Numbered from the stretch's first letter, positions 48,916-61,640 are shown. The stretch: 64,000 nucleotides of DNA from Rachycentron canadum (GCA_038496675.1 CM076656.1:1909143-1973142), one strand, 5' to 3'. Notes: generated by a model not told the origin, from the letters alone. Numbers and translations are program-made.

Positions 48916-49775
48916 GTACGTGTGGAGAAAGAAGCAGGATCCAGGTTATGGCTGGGCAGTTACATGGTGCCTGTGTGGTTATAAATACCTTCTCGTCTGT
49001 CTTGCAGAGTCACTGAAAGTGTCTCTTTAGAGCTGTTTATGGGGCGTGCTGTCCTGGTTGGAAGACTACAAGGTTATTTTAATGACAGGAAAAAAAAACT
49101 GAATCTGACATATGGATCTGAAAATGAGGTGAAGCAGGAGGCTGATTAGAGGCAGGTTGGAAACAATTATTGTGTTAACAGGCACCTCATTGGATTAGAA
49201 AAATAAAAAAAGATGTTTTTGGTTCATAACTTCAGATCTTTATTCCACATCCCACAGGCTTCCATTTGGGATTTGTGATGTTAGTGTAATTTCTATACAG
49301 CTTTTCACACATTCACATATGCTTGACAAAGGCCTTGGATGGGGAGACTCTCGTGACAGCAGTGCAACAGGGAAAAGATCTCTATGCATCCTTGACTCTG
49401 GAAATCACTGGGTTAACGTGAGCCAGCATGGTGCAACACAGCAAAGACACAATAAGTTAAATTTACTCAGTACCTGTGGTTTGCCGTGATCCAGCATTGG
49501 TCTTATTTTTACCGTTATGTTACTGTTCAGTCACTGGATCTTGGGTGGTTTTCTACCCTTTGGGTTAACCCATTACTGTGTCTCTGCTGTACTGACCATA
49601 CACAGGGTCACTTGAGGGGGTGTTACTAAACTAAACACACTAAACACAAAAGTTAAACCAGAATGGATACAGTACGCAACCCCTTGTACAATTAAAGGAT
49701 CAGTTTAATGATATTCTGTACTGCAAACGGCCGTAGTTGTTTGTTGTTAGAAGTGGTCTTAACAAGGAGACCACT

Positions 49776-50650
49776 TATCGACCTTAAGTGTATAGTCTGG
49801 ACATCGGGCCTCGGTGCAGAAGGGGCCAGTCTAAAGATTCCTCTGGGAAGGGAAGAAAGAGCTTCTGAACAAAGTCACAAACCGGGATAAATCTATAGAA
49901 GTGGAATTGAGGAATTTCATGCTGTTGCATCATTTTTAAGGGGATGAAATTATTGCCTTGATAGAGATCTCTTACACATCTTAATCTCTTCCTGAACCAC
50001 AATTGGAAGGCAGAGTCTAGGACAGATCGTGGGAACAGGGGATTGGCTATAATTGGCAACACAGGCAGCACCTGTTTATACTTGAAGACCTTAACCGAGA
50101 CAAGTGTGCTACAATGGGGTTTTGTCTGGATTTTCTTGCTGAGAGGTAGGTGTTAAAGACACTGGATTGCACACATCCTGCTCCAGCTAATGCCATACTG
50201 GTCCACAGTTGTGGTAAGATTGTGATACCCAGTAAACCACCTTGTGAACATTGGATGCAACATTGTAAAACCCTTTAGCAATGCCAAGCCCCCATCTGCC
50301 TTCTCTGCCAAGATATGATTTCCTAATCCTCTGGATGGATTTCATCTTGATAAAAGATGAGATACTTCAGTCTGTCGTAAAAACAAATATAGTTTAAAGG
50401 AAAAACAAACCAACTAAAGGGATGACGCTCAACTTAGATCTTGATTGGACAATTCCAATTCTATTCTTTAAATTAAGAGTCCCAGCAAATACCAACCTGG
50501 TCAAGGTTCATGAGGCATTGCCTGACTCTTCAGTGGATATACTAAAGTCTTTCCAAAACTCAGGCTTTAGAGGCTGAAATATCATCTTCAGAAAGAAAGA
50601 GAATTCAGTCATCTGCATACATGGATAAAGGTTTGGCCTCTGCTGTCTGT
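49776..50650 (-). mobile_element. Degenerate L1-type LINE ORF2 relic
   Basis: On the minus strand the reverse-transcriptase box YADD is visible at 50608-50619 (context LSMYADD, then an in-frame TGA, then ILFLSEDD). Further along comes a segment like 'SSFIKMKSIQRIRKSYL', then 'WGLGIAKGFYNVASNVHKVVYW', here split: WGLGIAKGFY / NVASNVHKVVYW. The carboxy-terminal domain follows in an open stretch at 49784-50071 containing LDSAFQLWFRKRLRCVRDLY and FYRFIPVCDFVQK. The order fits the RT and C-terminal regions of L1-clade ORF2. Stops and frame changes make it non-functional, and both ends are truncated. Confidence 0.8.
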
Positions 50651-52556
50651 TTCACTCACTCATGTGCTCTGACATAAAAGCCTAAATAAATGTTTCTATT
50701 GTCCGTGATAGAGACAATGTCTGTGATGGAATAGAAACCTGTGGAGCTACCCTGTGCTGGCACATAAGTAAAACAAAGACAGCAGAACAACACGGCGAGG
50801 GCTGGGCAACACCTTTACCCCAGATAGGTGTGTGTGCATGTTGCTCTCCCCATTTCTATGGAGGTGGCTTGTCTTACTGCACGAGGAGGATGGTTTGATA
50901 AGGAGTGGCCAACCTTTTCTACTCCCCACCCCCACCCCCCCTATCCCAACAGCTTTCATCTGGAGCAGATTAGAGACATTAGCACTTTCTTATCTCCAAG
51001 TGTCTTTCACCATCCCATCATTTGTGTCTCTTTCCTCCCCTACACATCACCCACCACCTTTATCCCTCCATCTCTGTACTCTGAAAGGTTCTGGGGAAAG
51101 GGGAAACAACCTTAGCTAATTTTAGAGGTTGACAAAGGAGTGAACAACCTGGGGTATTGCATCGTTGTTAGAGTCTGCTGTTAAACTATTATACGTATAT
51201 TAAGAAATATCTGGCTTTCAATCAAGCTCATAAATCAGCACACAGGCTCATATTTTCATATGAGCACCAGCCAAGACCACTCCGCTCTGTTTGAACACAC
51301 AAAGTATGCAGTTCAGTTGAGAGAAGAAGGTTGATCATTCACAGTGTGCACAAACACAAAAACAGGCAGATAATGTGCTTCACAGTCATATGTGACCTTA
51401 CTACATATCTAACCCGAGCTGTGTTTGTGTACATCTTTGTGGAGTGTTATGGATATTACAGAGGCTAAAAATAACCTTGTACTTATAAACAAACATGCAT
51501 ACACACAGCCAGTAATCCACATTAATACCAGCCATCAATCTTGGGATGATGGCATGCTAGGCCGTCCTTATTGGGAAGAGATATCACAGCACGTTTAATG
51601 GGAGTAAGTGTTGCATAGCCTGAGCCGTGATGGGAATTTAATCTCTGTCATCTATCTCTATTAAAATGCCTCCAGATAGCTGATGGGTTTGACACTGGTC
51701 TGACAAGGCTACAGTGTTGTTGGCTCCAAAGAGCATAATACACACAGTCAACCAAACAGACAAATGCAAATAAAACAGTGACCACCCCAAAGGATGACGA
51801 CTTCATTAAACTGCATATTTTTCCAAAAGTGTTTCCACTTCCTGGCATTACTTTCCGTTTTATTTCTTCATTTCTCAGTAAAAGATGAGGCAAGAGTAAA
51901 TCTGTCATCCTTCTGGTCAAATCAGGAACCACTATGTTATTTCCCTCATGGCACAAACAACTTACAAATTATAAGAGACAAAGTTGACATAGGGACAGGG
52001 CTGTTTTTTTCATTTTCATTTTTGCAAAAATACACTCTGTTCCAGTTGGTGGGAGTAAGAGAAGGAGACAAGGATCCATATGCAGAGGAGAAAAAATGAA
52101 TCTCTCCGACATATCTGCACGTTTTCTAGGAGTTCAAAGCCATTTGGCTATTTGGCAATCATTTTAAAGCAAAATCATATAAATGCGGGTAACTCCTCAC
52201 ACAAAACAGGTGCCCATTTTGTTATCTGAAGCATCTACAGTTGGTGCAATTGCTAAGCATAAGCGCAAGGTATCACATATTCGGCTGCATGCAGACGCCT
52301 GGGGTTCGTACTGACCCTCACGGACATGGGCAGATGACAAACACTACGTCACACTGACCAAAAGCGGACATACCAATGCAGAAAGCATGAACTCTTCATC
52401 TCCATAGCCTCCATTCAGTCGCCGTGGTGTTTTCCACGTCAGACTAATAATAACAGATATATATATTATATCGTTTTCCTTTTCACCCCCTTCTTCAGAT
52501 TATGTGTCGCTCAGAGGCTCCTATTGTTCAGCCAGGCAACACAAGTCAAGAAATCT

Positions 52557-52838
52557 AAATGGTAAATTGACTGCACCTATATAGCGCTTTTTTAGTCTCA
52601 CTGACCACTTTTCAATGGAAGCCACATTCACACACATTCATAAACCCTCTTCATAAACCCTACTGCTGCTCATATTGCACTTCTACCACACCACACTTAT
52701 ACACTGATGGAACAGCCATCAGAGGCAATTTGGGGTAGAGTATCTTGCCCAAGGACACTTCGAGATGCAGACTGGAGGAGCCGGGGATCGAACTACCCAA
52801 ACTACTTCTGATTAGCGGACAACCCGCTCTACCTCCGA
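52557..52838 (-). mobile_element. tRNA-like SINE, copy 2
   Basis: Inverted copy of the family at 6690-6904, and the most complete of the three. On the minus strand it runs from the tRNA-like head with 'ggagccggggatcgaact' as the B-box region (plus-strand reading), through 'cttgcccaaggacacttcg' and 'cagaggcaatttggggt', to the tail 'atatagcgcttttttagtc' (plus strand). Confidence 0.8.
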
Positions 52839-53140
52839 TCGATCATGTACAGTTTTTCTTATAGCAATAAGATGTTTTTCTGGGCTTAAATTCCTGATCT
52901 TGATTTTTTCTTTCATCAAACATGAATAATACAAATAATAATAATTACCTCCAGTATTGCTTATTGCAATTGCTACCTAGGCTGTACTTTGTCTTCTCTG
53001 TCAACACTCAACTGAGCTGAACATAAATTTTTCCAAAGCTTCTGCCCTAGATATTACTCATCTATCATTAATTTAACAATGACTGTCTCCCATTGTGTGG
53101 CCCACGGTGTTTAGATCATCACAGAACTCTTACTGTCTGT

Positions 53141-53150
53141 GTCACGTGAC
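53141..53150. promoter_or_regulatory. GTCACGTGAC E-box palindrome
   Basis: Second exact copy of the 10-bp palindrome at 4339-4348. It lies about 100 bp from the motif-rich block that starts at 53250. Confidence 0.25.
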
Positions 53151-53249
53151 CTTAAATACCATCAACATATCATCAGCAGAAACTCATGATTCACACTTTT
53201 ACACACACACAAACACAAATACACTCACACACACACACACAGAGGTTAG

Positions 53250-53640
53250 CAGAAGACAATTGCCTGGGTTCAAGTCAAGCCCAGCTCCACCCGCCTCTCT
53301 CACCGGGGAGGGAACATCGGAGCAGGGGTCGGCATGTCGGGTCGGACCATTGTGGAGTGGCCGGTCTTTGAAGGAGCCTGTGGCAGGGGAAGGGTTTTCG
53401 GGAAGGGGAAATGCTCTGCTGGAAGTTTTAAATATCAATGGAAAGGCTGTCTCTCTGCCATGCAGGGTAGCAGAATGTCTTTCCTTTATCTTCCACTACT
53501 TAGTCCACCACAATGGAAAGACAATGTCAAAGAAACATGTAGCAGGAATATTTCCAGGGAGGGACGGCCTGAGCAACTGCAATTCAATCCCTGAAGGGGA
53601 AGACACTTGTGGAATATTCTGCTTAAAAATGAGCAGTGAA
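53250..53640. promoter_or_regulatory. Candidate conserved non-coding block with paired SOX-like sites
   Basis: About 390 bp of complex sequence between a CA-rich segment and a poly-A. It holds CCATTGTGG (53347-53355) and its exact reverse complement CCACAATGG (53508-53516), both SOX-type cores (ATTGT/ACAAT). An open frame spanning it (plus strand, 53095-53691) includes CA repeat and poly-A codons and is not credible as a protein. Confidence 0.25.
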
Positions 53641-53657
53641 ACATCTTGTATCAACTT

Positions 53658-53680
53658 AAAAAAAAAAAAAAAAAAAAAAA
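53658..53680. repeat. poly-A tract
   Basis: Homopolymer A run of about 23 bases. Confidence 0.9.
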
Positions 53681-54558
53681 GAGTTTTGTGACTAAAATAT
53701 CTAAACCGAGATCTGATAGTGGATCTGAAGGGGCTGACAGACAGATCTTGATCAGCCCACAGGAGAACAAGTAGGAAGAAAGTCCGACTGACCCGAACTA
53801 TCCCACGATCCGGCAGCAACCTGGCTTAACCACAAGCACAACCTCTGGTTATCCAGCTGTTTGCTCCAGAAAACATCACCATGTTCACACACACTCCAGC
53901 AGGGAGTACTCAGAGAGACTTACTCTCAAGTTACAGATAAGGCCGACTAGACGAAGCCTCATCCACCATGTCAAAGAAGCCAAGCTGTTCACAAACAAGC
54001 AGCGGGAAATGAAGCACTTAATTTAAAGGTAGCACACAGGTCTTGGTGTGTGTTGAGTGAATATAGTGCAGACATATAGATAGCTATAGAGCTAAAAATG
54101 AACCAACATAGGTGTACTAAGTGTTTATCCTTCTACCAGTGCTGTGAAATCTTTTCAAAACTGGTGTGCAGAAGTTCCAGTTTCCTCCGAAAATGGCATT
54201 AGACTCAACTTGGACTCCAGAGCAGTCAAACAACATTCATTACTTTCTCTTCAGGTTCATCTGACTATAATTCCAGTGGAGCCCCAGCAGAAAAAATAGT
54301 CTATGTATGTGTGAGTGTGACCGGGTTGTTGTGCTTTATCTATTTTATATTTTGTGTTAAGGACCCTGTGGAAAACGGATTGGTTCATTTCACTGGGTTC
54401 ATCTTTCTAAAAACACAAATTATCACATGAAACATATATGAAAGGAGTCGTTAAGCCAAAGGCCACATGTGTAAGAGACGAGCAGCCTGTTCAGGCCACT
54501 ATCAAGTAGCTACATGGATAACAAGACCAGGGTTCAGGATTCAGGAAGTGTCTGATTC

Positions 54559-54572
54559 GGGTCAGGAGGTGA
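54559..54572 (+). promoter_or_regulatory. DR2-like nuclear-receptor element
   Basis: GGGTCA and AGGTGA in direct repeat with a 2-bp spacer (GG). DR2 is a retinoid-receptor configuration, but one half-site is imperfect. A chance match is possible. Confidence 0.2.
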
Positions 54573-56159
54573 CACTGATTGATGGATCACAGTGTGTGTT
54601 GGCTTTGTGGTAATTATTTTGAGCAGCACTGGTAGTTCCAGGGAAACCCTTGCTGCCAAATGTCATGTCACAAAAAAAAAACACTGACATATAAAGGTTT
54701 TTTTGGTCGTAAACAATAATAATTAACCTGAAAAGTTAATAAAAAATGCTGCCCAACGACAGGGAGGGTTCATTATGTGGCATCACTCCAGTGTAATGGT
54801 TCTCAGTGACCCCAGTGGCCATCAGCAGCTACAGGTAAGTGTGATCCAAGTGCATGGTCCAAAGGAGATCTGGCATCACCCGTGTTTATCTCTTCGCAGA
54901 GTTCTCTGTCCTCACCTCCACTCCGCTCCGTTCCGCTCCTCCACCACAGCAGCCACAGCAACAAAACGCCCTCCTCCCGGACCTCCGCCTTCCCGGCGAT
55001 GCTGACCACAACCCGTCCAAGCCCCACGGTCGCCTTACCAGTTTACCGCGTGGGAGCGGATACAGACACTGGCTCACAGAGACCCATTCAAAGCCTTGCA
55101 TATGAAATCTCTTCCTCTGCAGTGATACCTTACACTTCATCTGCATATTCACATATTCAGAACCCGGTGTTGACTTCCTGTCTGCGCAAGATAGAGGGGA
55201 GAACTGGGCACAGACAAAGCTGGTGTGTTTTCATTCATTTTCAAAGGGGTGTTGTCATTGCCATTTGGAAACCAACCAAGGGAAAACCAAATGTCTTGTA
55301 CTAGACTGAGCATCAATACTGAGACTTAAATATCTTGGAGGGAATCTGAATTACATGAATAGTTATCACAGGAACTCAATAAAAACAACTGGTATTTCTA
55401 AGCCAAATGATTTAGGTCTCTTCCTCTCAGACAGAATTGTTGAAAAAAAAAATATCCATTGCAACTGTAACTGCCATTTGAGGAATTCTGCTGGGACCTG
55501 CCCGTCACGTCACCATCATGGCTCATCTCAATCTGACAACAAGTGTCAACAGAGGCACACATGAAGAAATGAGAGCTGCTATTGTGTCTGTGACAATCTC
55601 TCAGTGCGGTTACAATAGTAAGCAAACAACAACATACCACAATGACACTCCCTGGTGCTCTGCCAAGTCAGGCCCTGGCAGCTGCTCCTCACAGGCTAAT
55701 CACCAGCTCATTGAAGCTGATGGTGGTTATAGCATTTTTTAAAAATTTTTTTCCACTGGTGCTGCCTATGGAAGAAATGCCAGCGAACGTCAGATTAAGG
55801 GAAGGGTTCCTTCGCAGGATTCCCATTCATGTTCAGACAGTTGGCATGTACCCTTGCTGATGCCGTCAGGTCTTCCACCCCTGGGGTCACCGCCAGAGGT
55901 GCGACGGCGTGCCAGATTCTTTAAATGTCTCGGCAGATAAAACAATTACACACAATTACATATAACGAAAGAAGTTTCACACGAGCGAAGTAGAAGGAGA
56001 AAGTGCTGCTTGTGTCGAACGATGCAGTACAAGTTAAGTCTAGATCACGGGTTTAAAGACCTTTTAAACTAAAATGAACCTCCTGGTTTAATGTTGAATG
56101 CAATAGTCATGTGTTCTCATACCAGCTGATCTGATCTCTGGGACTAAACAAACTTTTAA

Positions 56160-56300
56160 AATGTATATTTATTTAAACTTCATTTAACCAGGAAATGTCA
56201 CATTGAGATAAAAATCCTGGCAGACAGATAGAAGAACAATAAACAGGGCCTCAGACAGCACTGTTGATATACAAAATATAAAAATCTACAATGAAATTAA
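56160..56300 (+). repeat. Teleost interspersed repeat fragment
   Basis: 'ttatttaaacttcatttaac', 'caggaaatgtcacattgaga' and 'ataaaaatcctggcagac' correspond in order to a widespread fish repeat (typically '...ttaaccaggaa.tcacattgagataaaaatctc...cctggccaag'). Family unassigned; limits approximate. Confidence 0.6.
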
Positions 56301-57268
56301 AAAAAATAATAATATGGCTACACTGCAAATGTCAATCCAGATAAATAGACTACTACCTTGATCTGTGTTAGTAATAAAGTCCAACAAGCTCCATCAGCCA
56401 GATGAAGCATTTCTCACAGGATCAACCTCCTCAATATTTCAAAAATACTTCACTGCTGGAGCTCAGGTTCACATCATCCTCAGAGAGAGAGACGATGGCT
56501 GAAACGCCTTCTCTCCAGCTGGTGAAAACTTTGGTTTTGTGTTTTTAAATGTGATCGTTTTTTTTTTTTTTGTCCATTCTTACTTCTTCACTTCCACTAA
56601 CTTGGAGACTTTTTCAGGTCGGCTCCAGTTTTTATTAGAAACCCTCAAACAACTGTCGGGTGCAGAAAGATCTGCATCTAATTCATCAATAACTGTTAAT
56701 CTACTCCTTGATGGAAATAAAATAAATGGCTTAAGGTTAAGGGTTTACTGTCTGTCATTACGTTTGCTCCATTGCAACTTTTATTTCTTCAATATCTGAT
56801 TAGTCTTAATATTGTTTTACATACTTGTGTTCACATTGTCTGACTTTGCGAATTAAATAAAACCCTTCCCAGAATCCTCAGCCTACATAAACACAGTGAG
56901 ATACTTTCAAAATCCCAAATCCTCCTCAACTTCCTTTAACTATGCTGTGTGTCTTTTTTTTTTTCAGTGCGTTTAAGCACAGAATAATGAGATAGTTGGT
57001 GTCACAGTGCTAATTCGTGTTGAGTATGACAAGGCTTCAACTTAAAGCACACTTTAAAATTATAGTAACTGCGCTAACATCCAGAGCAGGATCCATAAAT
57101 CTGCAGAAATAAGGAACAGTAGCGTTTAGGCTTCACATGTGGTTATGATGTGGCATATTTTCTTACTTAACCCACAAGTCAGAGTCAATAAATGAGAAAA
57201 GAACCAAGTCCGACCATAAAACAGGCCTGCAACAATACAGTTACCCATGGCTAACCCTGCGTAACGGT

Positions 57269-57272
57269 GCGT

Positions 57273-57320
<48 letters not shown>
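57269..57320. repeat. (GT)n microsatellite
   Basis: GTGTGC variants followed by about 20 GT units. Confidence 0.97.
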
Positions 57321-57321
<1 letters not shown>

Positions 57322-57426
57322 GCTGGGTCCCTCCCTGGAGCAGTGAGGTGGTGACTGACACTCTGGTAATGCCTTCATATCTCTTAAACCTGAGCAGGGT
57401 CCAGACACACTGACTGAAGACATGTC

Positions 57427-57505
57427 AGAGAGAGAGAGAGAGACAGAGAGAGAGAGAGAGAAAAAAGAGAAGAGAGAGAGAGCGAGACAGACGGACAGAC
57501 AGACA
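57427..57505. repeat. (GA)n / (GACA)n purine-rich repeat
   Basis: AG arrays with interruptions grading into GACAGACG/GACA words. Confidence 0.95.
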
Positions 57506-57917
57506 TCTGGCTCTGAGACGTTCCCTCGCTCAATCTCCGAGGCCTCCGCTGCCAAAACGATGCAAGTTAAGACACAATCCAGAGCAACAAAGAGACGCGG
57601 CAGCAGACTCCCAAACGTTTCTGCAGCAGCTGGCATCACCGGCTGTGGAGGCTCACACTCTGCCTCCACAATATTTCTACAGTCAGCAGCCTATAAAAGT
57701 TACCTATTCAAATGTTACATGTTTGCTCCTTGAGAGGTGTTGTCACTTTATTATCCCACACAAGAGAAAGATTAAATATTGTTAACTTAGTTTTTTTCCT
57801 TTTTATGTCAAAAACACAATCCACATTCATTGAACTGTCAGAATAAGTAAAGCAGAGTGTCCTCAAATTAACACTTGAAAAAAAAAAATAAAAATGTTGA
57901 ACTCTGCTCATTTGGAA

Positions 57918-57934
57918 TTTTTTTTTTTTTTTTT
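57918..57934. repeat. poly-T tract
   Basis: Homopolymer T run of about 17 bases. Confidence 0.88.
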
Positions 57935-58799
57935 GTTTAGATTAAACAAATTGAACTAAATAATTTAATTAGATGGAAGAAATATTTTGAAGACAATTAA
58001 CCTTTATTTTCACCAGATCAATCTCAAATTACATAACAGAAATATCTTTGAGTTGCTGATAAAAGCTATTTTAGAAACTTAAGAACTGCAATGGCCTTTT
58101 TCATTATTTGTAGATATTTATTGGACTCGATGATTAAATACTTTAATTCATAAATAATGAAAATAATTCGTAGATTCAAACATTTCCAGTGTTGAAGAGG
58201 TCAAAAAAATTGAAATTGCTCCAAAAATTGTTTAGAAAATATATGTATTTGATTAGAATATGTTTGAACTTAAAAAGTTTTCACTGAAGTTATTTTACAT
58301 ATGAAACAATGAAAGTTTAACAATATCATTAAATTATGATCGGCCAGCATGAGAGGGCCACGTGATGAAACAAGTGAAATATAACATCCAGTTTCTGAAA
58401 CTTTAAAATACCAGATACTGTCACTAAATGTTAGCTCTTAATTTTGTGATTTAGATAAAAATAATAATAAAAAAAGGAATAAAAATGCAGCTTAATTTAA
58501 ATGTCTGATTGTATGTCATTAATATTCACAGTTCTTCTTCAGCAGCATGTGTTTCGACGACATCTAACTTTTTGTTAAATGAAAAATTATGTTTAAATTT
58601 GTCAAACAAATCAGCCCCACGTCACCAAGTACTCGGGTCACACACTGTGCACATCAACACAGAAAACACCAAGTGACCATTAAACAGTTAACACACACAC
58701 CAGGAGACGACCTCGATCCACGTCCGCCACAGTGCCTCCACATGCTGAGGCCGAATGTGAATCGGACACACGGGCGGTGACACACCTGCGTGACATGGC

Positions 58800-59120
58800 G
58801 ACGGCAGTGAAGGCTCTGGCGAGCGGGAGGGTGTTTTTATTCAAGTTCCACGGTTTACGGCCTCGCCGCCCGATCCACGACAGTTTAATTTGACTATAAT
58901 AAGATCAGCACGACAGATTGGCTTGACTGCAGCCGGGCTGCTGAGACGCTTGACTTTTATTACAACAGGCATCACTTGGAGACTATTATTGTAAACGTTT
59001 AGCTGCGGCGGTGGCCTGCACCGGCCACACATGCGTAAACACTCCGAGGTTATATTCCCGAGCCCGCTCCGTGCCAGAGCAGATATTACCGTACCAGCGG
59101 CACAGGGACATAGGAAAGAT
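58800..59120. promoter_or_regulatory. Candidate conserved non-coding block
   Basis: About 320 bp, repeat-free and of balanced composition in an otherwise AT-rich neighbourhood. It includes 'gtttttattcaag', 'cagtttaatttgactataat', 'gacttttattacaacagg' (a Hox/Cdx-like TTTATTA core) and 'attgtaaacgttta', a forkhead-type TGTAAAC whose TAAACGTTTA (58992-59001) is a 10-bp palindrome. The best CNE-like stretch by eye. Confidence 0.3.
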
Positions 59121-60148
59121 TTAGCATGGGAAGATCAAAATCCCAGGTGGCCGTCTGTGTGTGTGTAACGGTCATCACTGTCAGAATGACTGGCCGGTCA
59201 GGGGAAAGTGTGAACACTGCCTTGGCCAGTGTTTGTGTGTCTATGGCTTTTTTCCCGTCATTATGTTCGTAATTGGGGGAAGGAATGCTTGGGGGAACGT
59301 CAGAGGACCCTCGAGCAACAGCTACACCCTGACACCCCGAATATGAGGAGTTCACCTACAGCAGAGAGGAGGGAAGAGAAAAAACCCAAACACAGGGGTG
59401 AGAGATGTATATGTGCGCAGACACACATGTGGTGCACGCACACAAAAAAAAAAACAAAACACCAACACCCACTCTTCCTTGTGTCATTTCTTGCTAAATT
59501 TTCAGTAATTGTTTTGTGTGCAAGTGTGTAACTGTGTGTGGAGAGAGGAGAACAGTAAAGAAAACAGTAGAGTGTTTTCTTTGGAGTTTGCCCACACTGC
59601 ACACTACGCACACATGCGCACACACGCTGTCTTCTGACTAATGGCGTTCAGTTCTCTGTGAGACAGCATTTATCAACACCCACTCCTTTCCTCTCCTCCA
59701 TCCTCATCTTCATCATCACCATCACGCAGGCATGTCTAATCGCACACAAGTAGGGATGCAAAGCCATGCTCAAGACATGCCGAGGGTTTGCACAGACACA
59801 CTCATGCACAGATATCCCTCCTATCTCAGGGTCACTTACTGCAGTTTAAGCATGTCTACGACGTGCTCTCTGCTAAGAGCGTGCTTTCCAAAGTGATTTA
59901 CACGCCTGAGAAGGGGCCCGCCACGGTTTCATTCTAAAGAAAACAATAACTTCAAAATGATTTTCTACACATCCCCAACTCAGTGTCCTGGTTTATGTAC
60001 AGAATTATTTTGAGCTGAAACAACTGGTGAAATAACCCATTGGTCAAATAACATACAACTGGTTAATAGTTATAGTTTATGGTAATTTATCATGTAAAAT
60101 TGTTTGATTCCAGCCTTTTTATATAAAAGGAGTAGCCACTTTTCTCTT

Positions 60149-60340
60149 AATGAACTGCACTTATATTGCACTCTTCAAGTCTTAGAGACCACTTACATTC
60201 ACACACACATACACACACTGATGGGTCACAACCATCAGGGGCAGTTCAGGGGTTCAGTACCTCGCTAAAGGGCAGAGGAACTGGGGTCCAAACTATCAAT
60301 CTTCGGATTAGTGGACAACTCCTGAGCCAAAGCTGCCCAT
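60149..60340 (-). mobile_element. tRNA-like SINE, copy 3
   Basis: Inverted, more decayed copy of the family at 6690-6904. It shows 'aactgcacttatattgca' for the tail, 'ctgatgggtcacaaccatcaggggcagtt' in pieces, 'ggaactggggtccaaac' for the decayed B-box region and 'gagccaaagctgccca' for the head. Confidence 0.7.
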
Positions 60341-60659
60341 TTATATCACTGCAGGTCTAATTATATATTAGATATATTCATATTTGCATTCTGGGCCTTG
60401 GGCAGATAAAACCCTGAAAACATGGGCATAAACTCCAGATCGGGAAAGTGAAGCCAATGCTGAAGTGCCTTAAATGATCATCAGGGGTCAGGGGCCTAAA
60501 AAGAAGTCAGATTGCATCTATGTGAAAAAGATCTGACTTGATTTATTAGCTCAGTTTTCAACGTTTTCCTAATGTGTTTATGGTGTCAAATTCTAGTTTC
60601 AAGTCTTCAATACAACATGATAATTTTTTTTAAATAATATTTAGAGGAAAATACACCAT

Positions 60660-60935
60660 AAGCAGGGGAGGCGTTAGGGCGGGGCTATCCTGTGATTGAC
60701 AGACTGTACCGGAAATGGCGACCCGTCTGACAATCAGGAGAGAGAACGGAGCAGGTCAGATCCACCGCTCACGCCTGCTCAGCTCCACCTTCTCCTCCAA
60801 ATGTGGTTTGTTCTGGTTTAAAAAAACCTAGATGGTGACGGACAAATCACAAAGTGGAGGTTCAAAACAGCAGCTCACAAACCAACGGCTGACGCCCCAG
60901 TGGATTAATACTTGGATAAAACACAGCATGGTTCT
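60660..60935 (+). repeat. Probable teleost interspersed repeat
   Basis: 'gggcggggctatcctgtg', 'ccggaaatggcgacccg' and 'aggttcaaaacagcagctc'/'acaaaccaacggctgacg' resemble, in order, a short dispersed fish element. No second copy in the window; limits approximate. Confidence 0.45.
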
Positions 60936-61394
60936 CATCAGTACATATGATGGTCAATGATGTAAAATAATCAAATTTAAATGTAAATAATTAAAAATAC
61001 CTTTGTTAAAAAAGTGAATATCAACCACTTCACAGTGTTGGCCTCAAATAGCCACTATCCATCGCAGGCCAATCCTGTTGCAATTATTGGCAAAAGTAAA
61101 TAAATACATTAAAAAAAAAACAGATTATTTGCTGCAGCAATGCAGATAACCTCAGTGTAGTTTCTCTTTTTGTTCCATGATTTCGCCACCTTTGGCTGAT
61201 GTACGTGATAATGATGACGAAAGCAGGTCGGATTCAAAGAAAAACAAAGAATAGGAATCTGTCGGAGGATGAGCTCAGGGAGGCCGAGGGGTTGCGAGCT
61301 TTAAGTCAACAGCTGGAAATCTGCGTCTGCCTGACGGCTTCGCTCTCATCTGCCCCACATGTCCATCAGCCTCACCCCGTCTGCCCCACCAGAC

Positions 61395-61640
61395 GCCAGT
61401 GCCGATGATTGATGGTACCTCGGAAAACTGAAAACCATTCTTCCTATTGTTAGAAGCAACATTTGAAAATAGCAGAGCAATGGAGCCATTTATCACACTT
61501 GACTACCAGCTTCTCACACTGCCGGAGACATTTCTCACCACTGCTGTTGATGCCCGTGCAAATTATGATAATGAGGAGGAGTAATCATGACCTTAACTAC
61601 AATCTGACAGAGGCCTGACGACAAGGAGTGGCAAGGAATC
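61395..61640. promoter_or_regulatory. Candidate conserved non-coding block
   Basis: About 250 bp without simple repeats, containing 'ccattgttagaag'-like words, 'gcaatggagccatttatc' and 'gtgcaaattatgataatgag' (POU/homeodomain-like). Identified by appearance only. Confidence 0.2.

Noticed and set aside
53095..53691. 198-codon plus-strand frame as a gene
   Set aside because: It includes CA-repeat histidine/threonine runs and ends in a poly-A-encoded lysine run. The non-repetitive part has no recognisable domain and reads better as non-coding.
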